Of a stretch of DNA of 64,000 nt, positions 13,217 through 23,688 are shown piece by piece. Below the pieces are notes generated by a model, which worked only from the letters and a program-made list of their open reading frames with translations, searched no databases and was not told the origin of the DNA. The stretch's first letter is position 1; the number at the start of each line of letters is the position of its first letter. Source of the stretch: Ectobius pallidus (Eukaryota; Arthropoda; Insecta; Blattodea; Ectobiidae); assembly GCA_964059195.1 (NCBI GenBank), contig CAXKWD010000004.1:117941938-118005937 (forward strand), read 5' to 3'. Position numbers and translations under genes: made by a program.

Positions 13217-14583
13217 TTATTCTAAAGGAACTACTCCAGGCATTTCATCTTCTTCACTATCATGATTATCACTATGATCACTATGGTTAATGTCATTGTC
13301 ACTGTCACTGTCACTGTTTTCATGACTACTCTCTAAACCACCTAATTCAATTATAATTTTTTCAACTTCTTCAATCAAACCATCATTTTCCCAGTATGCT
13401 TCCTCCAATTTAAGAACATGATCACACGTGTTTCTCCACTCGTTAGGTGTAATTGAATCGATAGACTCATAGGTAAGGTTTTCAACTTTAGTTGTCAATT
13501 GTGCCACATTCCTCTTCTTTACCCTGGTCTTTACGGTATTCCAGGCGTACTCTGTAGTATTGAGGTCACACTGATAGGCCTAGGGGTAATCTAACGACTT
13601 CAGGCCCGTACTGTTTAAATATATTTTCTATTTTGTAGGAAAGGGGGGTTTATGGACTCAGAATAGTGCCAGGAGTTCAGATTTTCGTGCAGATGAGGAA
13701 AAGGAATGTTACTTTTTTCAAGCCAATTTCTAATGTCCTGTATTCGGGGTTTGTTGTCCAAAACACTATGGCACGGGGAATTGTCCAATACAATTATGCC
13801 ATTTGGTGGTAAATTTGATATAAGTCGTTCTTCTGCCCATTTCTTGAAGTTTTCGAAATTAATTTCGTCATGGTAATCGCCTGTTTTCTGTTAGTCTTTG
13901 AAGACTACTTTAGCACCGGGGGTGAAAACATTTGTGCCTCCAGGATACGGTCATTTTTTCTAATGCCAAATTCCATTTCGCTTTGCCAACATTTATGTAC
14001 TGTATAATGACGGTGCATCCATGTCTCGTCTAGGTAGGCCCTAAGTGACTGGTTTCTTTTTATCTCCTAATTTATCGTTATTTTTAATTTTTCGTGCTCG
14101 GCTGGCTACAATATTTCTTTCTATTAATACGTAGGCGTAGGCTACCTGTTACTTTTACACTTTCTAAATTTATATCCCAGTTTCTCCAAAATGCTTATAA
14201 GTGTTTTTTCTCTCCCCTAAATTTTGATTGTTTCTTTGCTTCCACTAGAATATTAATGAGAGTTGGGACTTGCCTCTCGACTGTAAGCATAGATGTAATT
14301 ATATTCTTCAGGGACACTTGAAAGCTGTTCAGTGTCTTTCTACGAGCGGTTTCTTTTTCTTGCCAGAAATGACAATAATTTACTTCCAGTTGCATCGGCA
14401 ATTTGGATTTCTTTTCTAACTTGTGACACAGTACGACTTGACACTCCTAGAGCCATTGAAGCGCTCAACTTTGGATTATTAATAGGAGCACTTAAAGCAC
14501 AATTTTACTTTTTCTTTATCGAAATGTTGAATAACCCTATGCATAAATTTTCGACCTTCACTGTGGATAGTAACATTTGACAT
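13217..14583 (-). pseudogene. IS630/Tc1-like DDE transposase, broken
   Basis: A cut-and-paste transposase remnant read from 14583 down to 13217 across several frames. In order it shows an N-terminal stretch beginning SEGRKFMHRVIQHF, a helix-turn-helix-like SMALGVSSRTVSQVRKEI, a QVPTLINILVEAKKQ linker, then the catalytic blocks: YLDETWMHRHYTV (first Asp), GIIVLDNSPCHSV (second Asp) and CDLNTTEYAWNTVK (final acidic residue, Glu). The last 96 codons (13217-13507) are one uninterrupted frame ending in an acidic Ser/Asp/His-rich tail. This domain order matches the DDE endonuclease family related to IS630/Tc1 that is abundant in arthropods. At least four frame changes and several in-frame stops (for example between the linker and the first Asp block) make it inactive. 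It lies immediately upstream of the plus-strand retrotransposon at 14655. Which inserted first cannot be told, because neither shows a target duplication at the junction. Confidence 0.75.
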
Positions 14584-14662
14584 GTTTGCCACAAATAAAT
14601 AAATAAAAAGTAACTAATAAATAAATCTAAAATAAATATTATATGAAAAATAACATATATCG

Positions 14663-16828
14663 TTGCAGTGCCCGAAACGCGAATCCAAATTCATTACATA
14701 CAGAGACATTAAAAATATAGACGAACTGCAACTGACTGAAGACGCCCTGCAACTGCCTTGGCACTCCATATGGAATCTGCGCACTGTTGACGAAAAAGTA
14801 CAAGCTCTCAATGACCTGATAATACAGCTATATGACAAACACGCACCGTTACAGACTAAACGAGTAACCCGTCCCCCTGCACCATGGATGACTGAAGAAA
14901 TACGTGAATATATGACAAGGAGAGACGCGGCATATCGTAAATATAAACACAATAAATGTGATGAAAACTGGCAACACTATAAGCGTTACAGAAATAAGAC
15001 GACCCAAATGATACGTAATGCTAAAATACAACATGGACACAAACTTGTTGTGCCAACTATGACGACTTGTGACGTATGGAAAAACTTACGTACAATGGGA
15101 CTATGTAAACAAAAAACTGACTGTTCTTTTGACAATTTATCTCTCAACGAACTGAACGAGCATTTTACGTCAGTGCCTATCAGAACCTTAGACAATGCAA
15201 CTAAACGACAAGCTATTGCTGAACTGACAAACTTACCTACACCAGATCGTGAAAAATTCTATTTCTCTCACGTATCTCCCATGCAAGTAAAGAAAGCTCT
15301 TCAACGGGTAAAAACTAATTCACAGGGCATTGACAGAATAAGTATAAGAATGCTAAACAGAATCATAGATATCATCCTTCCGACCATAACTCACATATTT
15401 AACGCTTCACTTGTTACATCCACATTTCCTCAACAATGGAAACATGCACTCGTTCGACCTATTGCTAAAGTAAATCGGCCAAGCACTCCTACAGACTACA
15501 GACCTATTAGTATTTTACCTACTTTATCTAAAGCACTAGAACGTATTGTTCACAAACAACTTACTGACTATTTACATACTTACAACTTGCTCGATCCACT
15601 CCAGTCTGGCTTTAGGACTTATCACAGTACCTCTACTGCACTCCTTAAAATCGTTGAAGATACTCGTGAGGCCATGGACAGACGTGAGTTGACTGTATTA
15701 TCCCTTCTTGACTTTTCCCGTGCATTTGACACAGTCGATACTGACATTCTTATTGCAAAGTTGAAATCTTTGTATCTGTCTGACACTGCAATCACGTGGA
15801 TGGAATCCTGCCTTCGCGGCCGTCAGCAATGTGTTACTGATAACAAGCGCTCTTCATCGTGGCGATGTGTGAAGGCAGGCGTTCCCCAGGGGTCTGTATT
15901 AGGGCCTCTCTTATTCTCCGTATTCATAAATGATATATCTAGTCACATAAGACACTCCCAACACCACCTGTACGCAGATGACCTTCAGATCTATATTCAC
16001 TCACCTCCCGATGCAATTAATGACTCTGTAACATTCCTTAACGAAGATCTACAATCAATCGGTAACTGGGCAAACAAATTTGGCTTACAACTTAACCCAA
16101 GCAAAACCCAAGTTATTGTATTAGGACAGCAAAGACTCGTGTCATCCATCAACAAGGCTACATTGCTACCAGTGACACTGAACAACACAATTATCCCTTA
16201 CACAGAAACAGTAAAAAATCTAGGTATCTATCTCGACTCAAACATGAATTGGAATTCCCAAATCAAGCATATATGTAAAAAGGCTTTCTCTATCATGCAT
16301 GCTCTAAAACGACTGAAAAACTTCCTTCCTACTAGAATAAAGCAAACCCTCATACAGACCCTAGTGATGCCTTATTTCGACTACTGCGACATCTTGTATG
16401 GAGATCTGAGTGTTGAATTGTCACAGAAACTTCAGCGTGTTCATAATACTTGTGTTCGTTTTATCTTTAACATTCGTTTCCACGATCATGTCTCAAAATA
16501 TTTCAAGCAACTGTCTTGGCTTCGTTTGCATAATAGACGTTTGGTCCACTCTCTGTGCTTATTATACCAAATTCTTAAGTTTTCCATACCTCTTTACTTG
16601 GCTCCCCGATTTACATTTCTATCCTCCTACCATAATCATGGTACACGCTCGCAGCACAACTCTCTGTTATCAATTCCTAGTCATCATACAACCTCATACT
16701 CTCATTCATTCACCATAGCCACAGCCCGTTCTTGGAATTCCTTGTCACAAGATATTAGGGGTAGTCGGAGTGTACACTCTTTCAAATCTGCGCTTATTAA
16801 GCAATTATTGCCCACTGAACAGAACTAG
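14663..16828 (+). CDS. Reverse transcriptase (ORF2 C-terminal two-thirds) of a Jockey/CR1-group retrotransposon
   Basis: An uninterrupted 721-codon frame. Residues 1-110 are the linker after the endonuclease (APWMTEEIREYMTRRDAAYR is typical). The RT domain follows: DYRPISILPTLSKALERIVH (about 275), LSLLDFSRAFDTVDTDIL with the first catalytic Asp (about 350), VPQGSVLGPLLFSVFINDI (about 415) and the YADD catalytic box in HLYADDLQIYIHS (about 440). The thumb and C-terminal region carries KNLGIYLDSNMNWNSQIKHI and ends with a SFKSALIKQLLP motif. There is no RNase H domain and no visible CCHC motif, as expected for CR1/Jockey types. The annotated Met is only the first ATG in a truncated frame; a full protein would have started with an AP-type endonuclease. 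The frame has no stop or shift, so the copy looks young, yet it cannot transpose alone without the endonuclease. The exact clade (CR1, Jockey or relatives) needs a tree. Confidence 0.9.
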   Translation: MQCPKRESKFITYRDIKNIDELQLTEDALQLPWHSIWNLRTVDEKVQALNDLIIQLYDKHAPLQTKRVTRPPAPWMTEEIREYMTRRDAAYRKYKHNKCDENWQHYKRYRNKTTQMIRNAKIQHGHKLVVPTMTTCDVWKNLRTMGLCKQKTDCSFDNLSLNELNEHFTSVPIRTLDNATKRQAIAELTNLPTPDREKFYFSHVSPMQVKKALQRVKTNSQGIDRISIRMLNRIIDIILPTITHIFNASLVTSTFPQQWKHALVRPIAKVNRPSTPTDYRPISILPTLSKALERIVHKQLTDYLHTYNLLDPLQSGFRTYHSTSTALLKIVEDTREAMDRRELTVLSLLDFSRAFDTVDTDILIAKLKSLYLSDTAITWMESCLRGRQQCVTDNKRSSSWRCVKAGVPQGSVLGPLLFSVFINDISSHIRHSQHHLYADDLQIYIHSPPDAINDSVTFLNEDLQSIGNWANKFGLQLNPSKTQVIVLGQQRLVSSINKATLLPVTLNNTIIPYTETVKNLGIYLDSNMNWNSQIKHICKKAFSIMHALKRLKNFLPTRIKQTLIQTLVMPYFDYCDILYGDLSVELSQKLQRVHNTCVRFIFNIRFHDHVSKYFKQLSWLRLHNRRLVHSLCLLYQILKFSIPLYLAPRFTFLSSYHNHGTRSQHNSLLSIPSHHTTSYSHSFTIATARSWNSLSQDIRGSRSVHSFKSALIKQLLPTEQN

Positions 16829-17122
16829 CTCTTTGTAGTCACTCCATCTTTCACTGTATATGACATTACTTAGTCTCCTTATAACGTATCTACAGCTAGA
16901 CTTAAATTTCCATTATAACATAATTTTACATATTCCTTGCTTTACTTGTAACATTATTACTATTTTCTTTTATGACACTTACGCTCTCTATGAAGCCTGT
17001 GCTTTTTACTTATTTAATTTATTATTATGATTAGCCTTAACCTTAGTCTTAGTATTAGTCATAAGTCTCTTATTCACTAATTTGCTATTTATGTAAACCT
17101 ACATTGTATATATTTTCTGAAA

Positions 17123-17168
17123 CCTGGTTGAGTGGAAGAGAAGGCCTTATGGCCTTAACTCTGCCAGG
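17123..17168 (+). other. 3'-UTR hairpin of the CR1-group element
   Basis: The inner stem is a perfect 6-bp pair, AAGGCC-TTAT-GGCCTT (17141-17156). An outer CCTGG/CCAGG pair (17123-17127 with 17164-17168) encloses it. The same block recurs at 33180-33195 (minus) and 35661-35674 (plus), always next to the 3' tail. Non-LTR reverse transcriptases often recognise a 3' stem-loop of their own RNA; that role here is an inference. Confidence 0.6.
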
Positions 17169-17182
17169 CAAAATAAATCATT

Positions 17183-17268
<86 letters not shown>
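17183..17268 (+). repeat. (TAC)n microsatellite tail
   Basis: About 28 TAC units directly after the 3' UTR of the CR1-group element. Microsatellite tails in place of poly-A are usual in that group. The poly-Leu frame through it is not a gene. Confidence 0.9.
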
Positions 17269-17271
17269 TAT

Positions 17272-19379
17272 TACATAACTGGCAGGCTGAAATTTGCACG
17301 ACAGACTCTACACCCGATTACGTACTGAAAATGAATTAAATTAATTATTGGAGGAGAATAGGGAATGCCTAAACACCTGCGAAAGATCATAACATGGTTG
17401 CCAGATTATTTCTTTGGTCAACGATTGCCGAAGATGTCAGATAATTTTAAAAATACAGAATCCCCAGTTCTCCCCTTCTAGCCAAATAACTCAACACAGT
17501 CGACAGGAAATGGCAAAGTGGAAGTAGCGAAGACGAGAAACAGCAGCACATTCCTACCATATTTTCCTCATGCAGATTTTACTAGGGCTTGTAATAGTGT
17601 TGACATGTAAACAACTTGGATTAATGGCGCCCTTACCACGTAAATTTGTTTCACTTGATAGATGAATGAGCTGTTAAGAAGAAAATACAAAAGCCAATGT
17701 GATAGCCACATCACTTTATCTATTGTAAGCATTAACAATAGATTTTTTTATTTTCACTTTCTGATATAGAATGTTCCAAAACATAACGGCCTCGTCTCAC
17801 TCCACCGCCCGAGGACCGGGCTAACGTTGAGGAATGGTTTTTACGATGTCTCCCGTCCTAATGAGGGTCGCGTATTGTTCCCTAATCCCATATTCAGTGT
17901 ATTTAAAGAGTACACATTATTCTTACGTGTTACAGATGGTCATTTTTACATATGGACCGAAAAAGAACATCACTAGCATAGTGGGTGCAACTATTCAACA
18001 CGATACATGTCACTGGACTGAATAATCTACAGAAGAGAAAACCCTTGACAGTATTGTTTCTAGCTCTTTAATGAGGATCGACTATTGTTCACTAATCTCT
18101 ACAAATAATTAGCAGGGATAATGCTATTTGGGTAGTTTCAAGAACTGGGGCTTTCATGTATTGGAAAATGCTATTCAAACGATGGCTAGCTTATACTACA
18201 CTTCAGAGAAGTTTTTACAATACAATTTTCAATTACTACTAATAATAATAAATTGCGGCCATAGTACAGGTAGAGTAAAATATTTAAACAAAATCTGCAC
18301 GGCCATTTCGTGAAATCGAGGTAAACCATTTTTTATTCCCGAAAGCACTCATAAGATTAACAAAAAAGTCGACGCCATGCTTCGTGTCTTGTTCCCGGAA
18401 AATTGCCAATCCAAATATAGCATTTCCTTTTGATACAGTTTTTCACTTAAGAGTTATGTTTTCACAAACACTCGCACATACATACATACATACAAATATA
18501 TATCCGGAAAAACGGTATTTTTGAACTTCTCAGAACATGTATTAATGCTGAAAACTTAACGATTCAAGGCCTAAAACATCTCCTATAAGAGTTCAGACGT
18601 CAAGTGAACTAATCGCGAACCTGACGTCAGTTATCCCTAACATGAGGGCTAATGTAATTAAAAGAACTGAAAAGGTGAAAAACATTAGCACTGTATATGG
18701 TCGTGGACTATGAATTTATAGAGTAGGCTATACACAAGGAAAAAACCTGAGCATAAACCTACATTAATTTTGTTCGGTTGTTAACATGAATAAACATATT
18801 GAACATTTTCAATAAGTGTAACTTTGAATTGGCTGTTACTGTTGGCTCGCCTCGGATTACACGCATTCGGATTTCTGGTTTACTTTTAATGTACTGGAAA
18901 TTAATTAATTATGTGATGGTCGTAGTCGCAAATGTGTCGACGTAATTATCCTTTATGCGGTTATGTGCAACAAATTAAAACACCAACTGCTGTAACCATA
19001 AAATACACAATAATTTTAACGCCACATTGAAAATGAATTACTCCCAGAGTCGGTCGGCCACAGTGATTTCATTGTCATCCATCGTTATCAACTATCATAA
19101 ATCTACTACTTTTGTACCCAAAATTTGTAATTTTGTCTTTGCATAGAAGGGCAATCGTTTACCTGAAAAGGTTGCTTCAAATATCAGATGGTCACGGAAT
19201 GAGTAAATTTTTACGAGGAAATAGGCTACTTTTGTTTAACATTGTAAGTTTAATATTACGAAACACATGAAACGTAGCTTTGTTGTTGCACGAGATTGGT
19301 CGCTTCTCAACTTCTGCAGCCAAGTCTCAAAAAATAGAAGTAATACACGTGTATCCCCAAATACCCTCTCCTATAATAT
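17272..19379. other. AT-rich spacer
   Basis: No gene, SINE or transposon recognised. It has short simple repeats (CATA near 18478-18500). Confidence 0.5.
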
Positions 19380-19575
19380 CGGATACTCATGCTCTCAGCG
19401 AGGAACGCTGCCAACATGTCGACGCGCAGCAACCAGAAATCTTCCGCGAGTTCGATCCCGGTCCAGATCAATGGCATTTGTGTGTGCATAAATGTGACAG
19501 GCTCATGTGTGCAGATTAATAATAGGCAGGTAAAAGAATTTCTGTGGGACAAAATTCCGGCCCACTGGCTACGAT
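19380..19575 (+). repeat. tRNA-derived SINE, family C, copy 1
   Basis: Contains a B box (GCGAGTTCGATCCCGG, about 19446), then blocks GGCATTTGTGTGTGCATAAA, AGGTAAAAGAATTTCTG and GGGACAAAATTCCGGCCCAC. The same blocks in the same order lie on the minus strand at 44740-44925. Overlapping 66- to 96-codon frames on both strands are shadows. Further tRNA-like A-box text on the minus strand at 19715-19760 may be a second, headless insertion. Confidence 0.6.
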
Positions 19576-20021
19576 ACAGGTCTAAGTAGCAATACATCCC
19601 ATCGTTACATAACCATAATCAATAAATAGTTTATTTTATTTCCTTAAGCAAACTGTCAAATGTTTCACTTTTTTGGTGATCTCTGATATAACCTTCAATT
19701 TCTCCCTCCCTGTCTCTGAAAGGTAGTCACGCTACCAACTCACCCACGGTGGCGGACTCAATCCAATAATAGTATTATTAATACCAAATGTCCGCGTTTC
19801 TTCGCTTCTTGTTTCCGACTGACACAACGTTGTAAATACTCTTCAACACGCGACTATTGACGAGTGTGTCCTTTTTGCCTTAAAGAAAAATTTCCAAGAC
19901 CGCACCGCTAGGGACGAGGATAGAGAGGCCACTAAAATAGTGTCTGACAGTATGGTTATAGAAATATGCATATGCATTCATTATTGTCTCTGTTGGACAT
20001 TACATGATAGGAGAAAAATTC

Positions 20022-20095
20022 CTCTGACATTGGGACTTGAACCTAGGACCTTGGCTATCCGTCCCAATGCTCTTACCAACTGAACTACGCCAGAG
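20022..20095 (-). other. tRNA-like sequence (minus arm)
   Basis: On the minus strand: acceptor halves CTCTGGC and GTCAGAG pair with one wobble, the D arm has GTTC/GAGC, the B box is GGTTCAAGTCC, and a T-run follows at once (Pol III terminator-like). The T stem is imperfect (CTAGG against CCCAA). I read this as a decayed tRNA-derived unit, not a functional tRNA gene. Confidence 0.45.
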
Positions 20096-20280
20096 TTCAA
20101 TTCACAGCGCCAGATAGAACCTCTCTCCTATGACTGACTGCCCTTAATGGTCTACCTGACAGACTGAAAAGTTATGTCATATGCAGTACTGTGAGGCACA
20201 CTAATTAGTGATTTTGTGACCGGGCTTCCACTGTTATTGTACAGTAACATTCAGGTTCTATCTGGCGCTGTGAATTGAAC

Positions 20281-20353
20281 TTTGGCATAGCTCAGTTGGT
20301 AAGAGCATTGGCACGGATTTCCAAAGGTCCTGGGTTCAAGTCCCAGTGTCAGA
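20281..20353 (+). other. tRNA-like sequence (plus arm)
   Basis: The 73-nt stretch folds as a near-cloverleaf. The acceptor TTTGGCA/TGTCAGA pairs fully if two wobbles are allowed, the D stem is GCTC/GAGC and the T stem CTGGG/CCCAG is perfect around TTCAAGT. A TTTT run lies 4 nt downstream (20358-20361). The anticodon stem has four pairs plus a mismatch, and the loop ACGGATT would give anticodon GGA with C rather than T at position 33. A GGA (serine) anticodon without the long variable arm of serine tRNAs argues against a working tRNA. Confidence 0.45.
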
Positions 20354-20510
20354 GGAATTTTCTCGTTTAATATTAGCATGGTTATAGTTTTGTGTTATGC
20401 TTAACGTCAATTTAGTAGCTTAGAATTACTGTTGATATTTTTATTTTGATAGTTATGAGCTGATTTGATAACCGGTTTCTTTCGGAAAATTGGAACGCGA
20501 ACTTTTAGTT

Positions 20511-20574
20511 TAATTGAACAACTTATATTTGTATGAATGTTTTAATTGAACAACTTATATTTGTATGAATGTTT
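20511..20574. repeat. Perfect tandem duplication, two 32-bp units
   Basis: The 32-bp unit starting TAATTGAACAACTTATATTT is repeated exactly once, back to back. Identity indicates a recent duplication. Confidence 0.9.
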
Positions 20575-20825
20575 ACACTTACAGTACTGGAAAAAGACTC
20601 TTAAAGCGGTCTTCAGTCACTTTCTTTTACATCACGATCTAGCGAATACTTCCTTGTTCTCCGCCATTTTTCTGTCCTCGTCCTCGTGATTGGACGTTGG
20701 AGGTGTGACATCATATCGCTAAACGAGATATGATTGTGGGTGAACAGTCTGACAAACCTACAAAGGTACAAGCCACTAGCTAGCTGCTCGTAAGAAATGG
20801 TGGTTGTGATAGAAACCTCGTGCTA

Positions 20826-20930
20826 TTCAGTATATTGCTTCTTAACTAACATAAACGTTCCTAACCTAACAAAACAGCGGAGCTTAGCTGGTGCGCGGTA
20901 TAAAATCGTCTGCTGTCACTATATACAAGA
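20826..20930 (-). repeat. Dispersed repeat shared with 35888-36113
   Basis: Read on the minus strand, GTTAGGTTAGGAAC, a TATGTTAGTTAAGAAGC-like block and ATATACTGAATAGC lie in the same order as in the two tandem units at 35888-36113 (plus strand). TAGTGACAGC also occurs upstream in both. The core contains two TTAGG units, the insect telomere motif, which may be coincidence. Confidence 0.55.
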
Positions 20931-21497
20931 AGAACAGCTGGTCACACTGCCTCGCTCATAAACAAAAAACATCACACAGTCCGTGGAAATGTGAATATCG
21001 CGTGAATGGGTCCGCGCCATTGGGATAGTGCCGAAATGGTATTTCATTTTAAAGGTATAGCTTTCGTCATAAATATGCAATAGTTCGTCTACATAATTAC
21101 GATTACTCTCCTCCTTGCTCAACATGTCTAGGCCGACAGGTTTAACCGGTTTCATTTTTAAATTCAAGCCACAGGATGTAATTAAATTCTAGCTATTTAT
21201 ATTAATGTAGTGGCATATAGGCTTTAGATTTTAATATTTTAGTCAGCCACTTTACAGAATATTTCTGATAACCATTTTGCATAATTAAGGAATTCAATAA
21301 GTGTTGTTTGAATGTAGGCCCTACTGTTTTTGGGTTAAATATATTTATTCATCTCGTTAAGCTTGTTACAATAATACAGTATATCTATTGTTAGACGTAT
21401 TTATAATTTTCATTTCACGTACAGGTATTTACTTGTATATTTCAATATTTTGAAGTGAAACTTCTTTAACGGCGGTACGGGGTAAATCGGGAACTTG

Positions 21498-21585
21498 TGT
21501 AACGCTCAAAAATCGTCACGAAATTAATGTAATGCTGAAAACCCTCACGAAATTAATGTAACGCTCAAAACCGTCACGAAATTAG
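21498..21585. repeat. Tandem repeat, three units of about 30 bp
   Basis: TGTAACGCTCAAAAATCGTC followed by ACGAAATTAA is repeated three times with small changes (starts at 21498, 21528 and 21557). No coding content. Confidence 0.8.
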
Positions 21586-21686
21586 TAGAGTGTTTCGGAG
21601 CGGACTGCACAGAAAACAATCAACTCAATGATTAGGAGTAATCAAAGGAAATTTTTCTATCCTAGTACGAGGACCTGCAAATGGGA

Positions 21687-21819
<133 letters not shown>

Positions 21820-21904
21820 CTTGCTCAATGGCAATAGACAATTCCTAAGCAATCTAAAGGTATATTATCTATTTTATGGAACCCGGAGGTTCATTACCGC
21901 GGTT

Positions 21905-22290
21905 AGAAAATCCAAACAATAAAGAAAATCAGAGAGTCGAAATTTAAAAAATCCTAAATTCCAAAATTAAAAAATCAAAGATCCAAAATTAAAAAGTCCA
22001 AAAATCCAAAATTTAAAAAATAAAAAATCCAAAATTAAAAAATCTAAATTTCCAAAATTTAAAACACAAAGTTAAAAATTAAAAATCCAAAAATCCAAAA
22101 TTTAAAAAATAATAAAATTCAAAATTTAAAAATCCAAAATTTAAAAAATAAAAAATTCAAAGATCGATAATTTAAAATTTCCAAAATTAAAAATTCAAAG
22201 CTCTAAAATTTAAAAAGTCCAAAAACCCAATATTAAAGAGTCCAATAATGCAAATTTGAAAATCCAATAATAAAAAATTTGAAAAATAAA
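21905..22290. repeat. Cryptically simple AT-rich array
   Basis: About 385 bp made almost wholly of variants of TCCAAAATTTAAAAA with units of about 12-22 bp. It follows the AAT microsatellite at a short distance. It reads like a degenerate minisatellite that grew by slippage. No frame of interest. Confidence 0.7.
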
Positions 22291-23204
22291 AACAAATTTC
22301 ACTTCTGTCGCGTGGCGTTCCACGCACACTTTTTTTTATGTTGCTCTTCTCACGTCTCTGGGGTTAAGAAAATTACATTTCGGTAGAAGCCCCAGTACTA
22401 GCTATAGTACAGGTTAGGACAAGAGTAGAGCAAAACTACTTTCAAACTGTGAACAATCCATCAGTGAATACATTAGTATTGGTAAATAACTTGGGGTCAT
22501 CAGTACTGGTAGGCCTACATAAATAAACAAAAAACATTTATAACAACATATAGGCCTACTACTCACATTCAAGTTTAATGTGGTTTTACATGAGAATCCA
22601 ATTAATGCACAGAACAATCACAGATGTTAACAGTTCAAATTTATTTAATTTGTTTCACGTGAACTATTTGGCAATTCATCTTTTCAAATTTCATATTATT
22701 CAAAAGTATATATAAATTACAATTAACCATTTAATTCCTGTAGGGTTTATTTGACGGTTTTGGTATTTTAACATTAATTTCATCATAGTTGACCACAATC
22801 ACTAGCATTCATCACTTGTTTCGTTTTGTTGTTAATTGAATTAATAACCAGTTATTTTGGATCGAAACGAAACATTCTGTTCGAATTTAAAGAGTAACAT
22901 ATATGTATATATAAATTATTTTAGCCAAAATACTTATTAAAACTCAACGGAAGACTTATAAGCATTCATGAACCACAGATTGTCTCTGTAGGACATTATT
23001 CAAAGTAGTCAAACCGGAATGAAAAATCTTTCGATTGATACCTCACTCGTACATATTAACATGTATTCGCTTTAAAAAGCATAAAATGACAACAGATGAC
23101 CAAGTTTGCATTTGTGATTATGTTACATGGAATATGCCATACTGACACTTTCCGTTCGCAGAACACGGATCCTGAGATTCTGAAAGCTCAATTTTTTTTA
23201 TTAT
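22291..23204. other. AT-rich spacer
   Basis: No recognised gene or repeat up to the SINE at 23217. Confidence 0.5.
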
Positions 23205-23216
23205 AACCTTTGTTAT

Positions 23217-23676
23217 GTCCACCGCTGTGGCTCAGGGGATGCGTCCAATCCTCTCACGCAGCGGGCCCGGGTTCGATTCCTGGTCGGGACAAGTTACCTA
23301 GGTGAGGTTTTTCCGGGGTTTTCCCTCACCTATGAGATAAATGTCGGGTAACTTTAGGCCCTTGTGGTCCCAGGATATCATCTGGCCGTCATTATCATCT
23401 TCATCCCCATCCTCGCCTTGTTCTGAGTGAGTGTGTGTGTGAATGGTGTGTATCGTCCTATGTGTTCGTGTTGTCTCGGAGGTGGCCCCGGCATTGGGCT
23501 GATCACTCATCCGGGGAGGCCCTCCATGTCCTTGTCTGGTCAAAAAAGTATGTATGTGATCCAAAGGTAATCCCTCTCCCGACAGGTTGCGGCCCTGTAA
23601 GGCCCGGGCGGCTTGGGTCGCTTAAATCCTAAAAAAGGGAGAGGTGAAACTACGGTAAAGAAAGAAAGAAAGAAAG
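23217..23676 (+). repeat. Full-length tRNA-derived SINE, family D, with target duplication
   Basis: A 460-bp element flanked by a perfect 12-bp duplication AACCTTTGTTAT (23205-23216 and 23677-23688). The head is tRNA-like: GCTGTGGCTCAGGGGATG as A box and GGGTTCGATTCCTGG as B box, about 50 bp apart. The GC-richer body includes TTTTTCCGGGGTTTTCCC and CGGCTTGGGTCGCTTAAATC. The tail is (AAAG)n at 23655-23676. Perfect flanks and an intact head and tail mark it as a comparatively young LINE-mobilised insertion. The 88- and 65-codon frames in it are shadows. Confidence 0.9.
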
Positions 23677-23688
23677 AACCTTTGTTAT

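Larger units (their letters stand above)
14655..17271 (+). mobile_element. 5'-truncated Jockey/CR1-group non-LTR retrotransposon
   Basis: A retrotransposon copy consisting of the EN-RT linker, the complete RT, a C-terminal domain, an approximately 290-bp 3' UTR with a conserved hairpin (17123-17168) and a (TAC)n tail. The endonuclease and ORF1 are missing, so reverse transcription probably stopped short of the 5' end. The left boundary is placed where the open frame begins next to AT-rich flank and is approximate. Two other places (33160-33230 minus and 35640-35705 plus) carry only the last tens of bases of the same family. Confidence 0.8.
20011..20364. repeat. Inverted repeat with tRNA-like sequences in both arms
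   Basis: Arms of about 112 bp (20011-20122 and 20253-20364) are near-perfect reverse complements around a 130-bp spacer. Each arm holds a tRNA-like sequence, described separately. The shared arm text extends beyond the tRNA-like part (for example the AGATAGAACCT block) and includes the downstream T-run. This can be a foldback/MITE-like element that captured a tRNA-like unit, or two SINE copies inserted head to head. No target duplication was seen. Confidence 0.7.

Noticed and set aside
17104..17328. Poly-leucine frame
   Set aside because: Translation of the (TAC)n microsatellite tail.
20281..20353. Functional tRNA gene
   Set aside because: Imperfect anticodon stem, C at position 33, GGA anticodon without a long variable arm, and a position inside an inverted repeat; better seen as tRNA-derived.
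20919..21167. 82-codon minus-strand frame
   Set aside because: No recognisable domain; its end overlaps a dispersed repeat. Not enough to call a gene.
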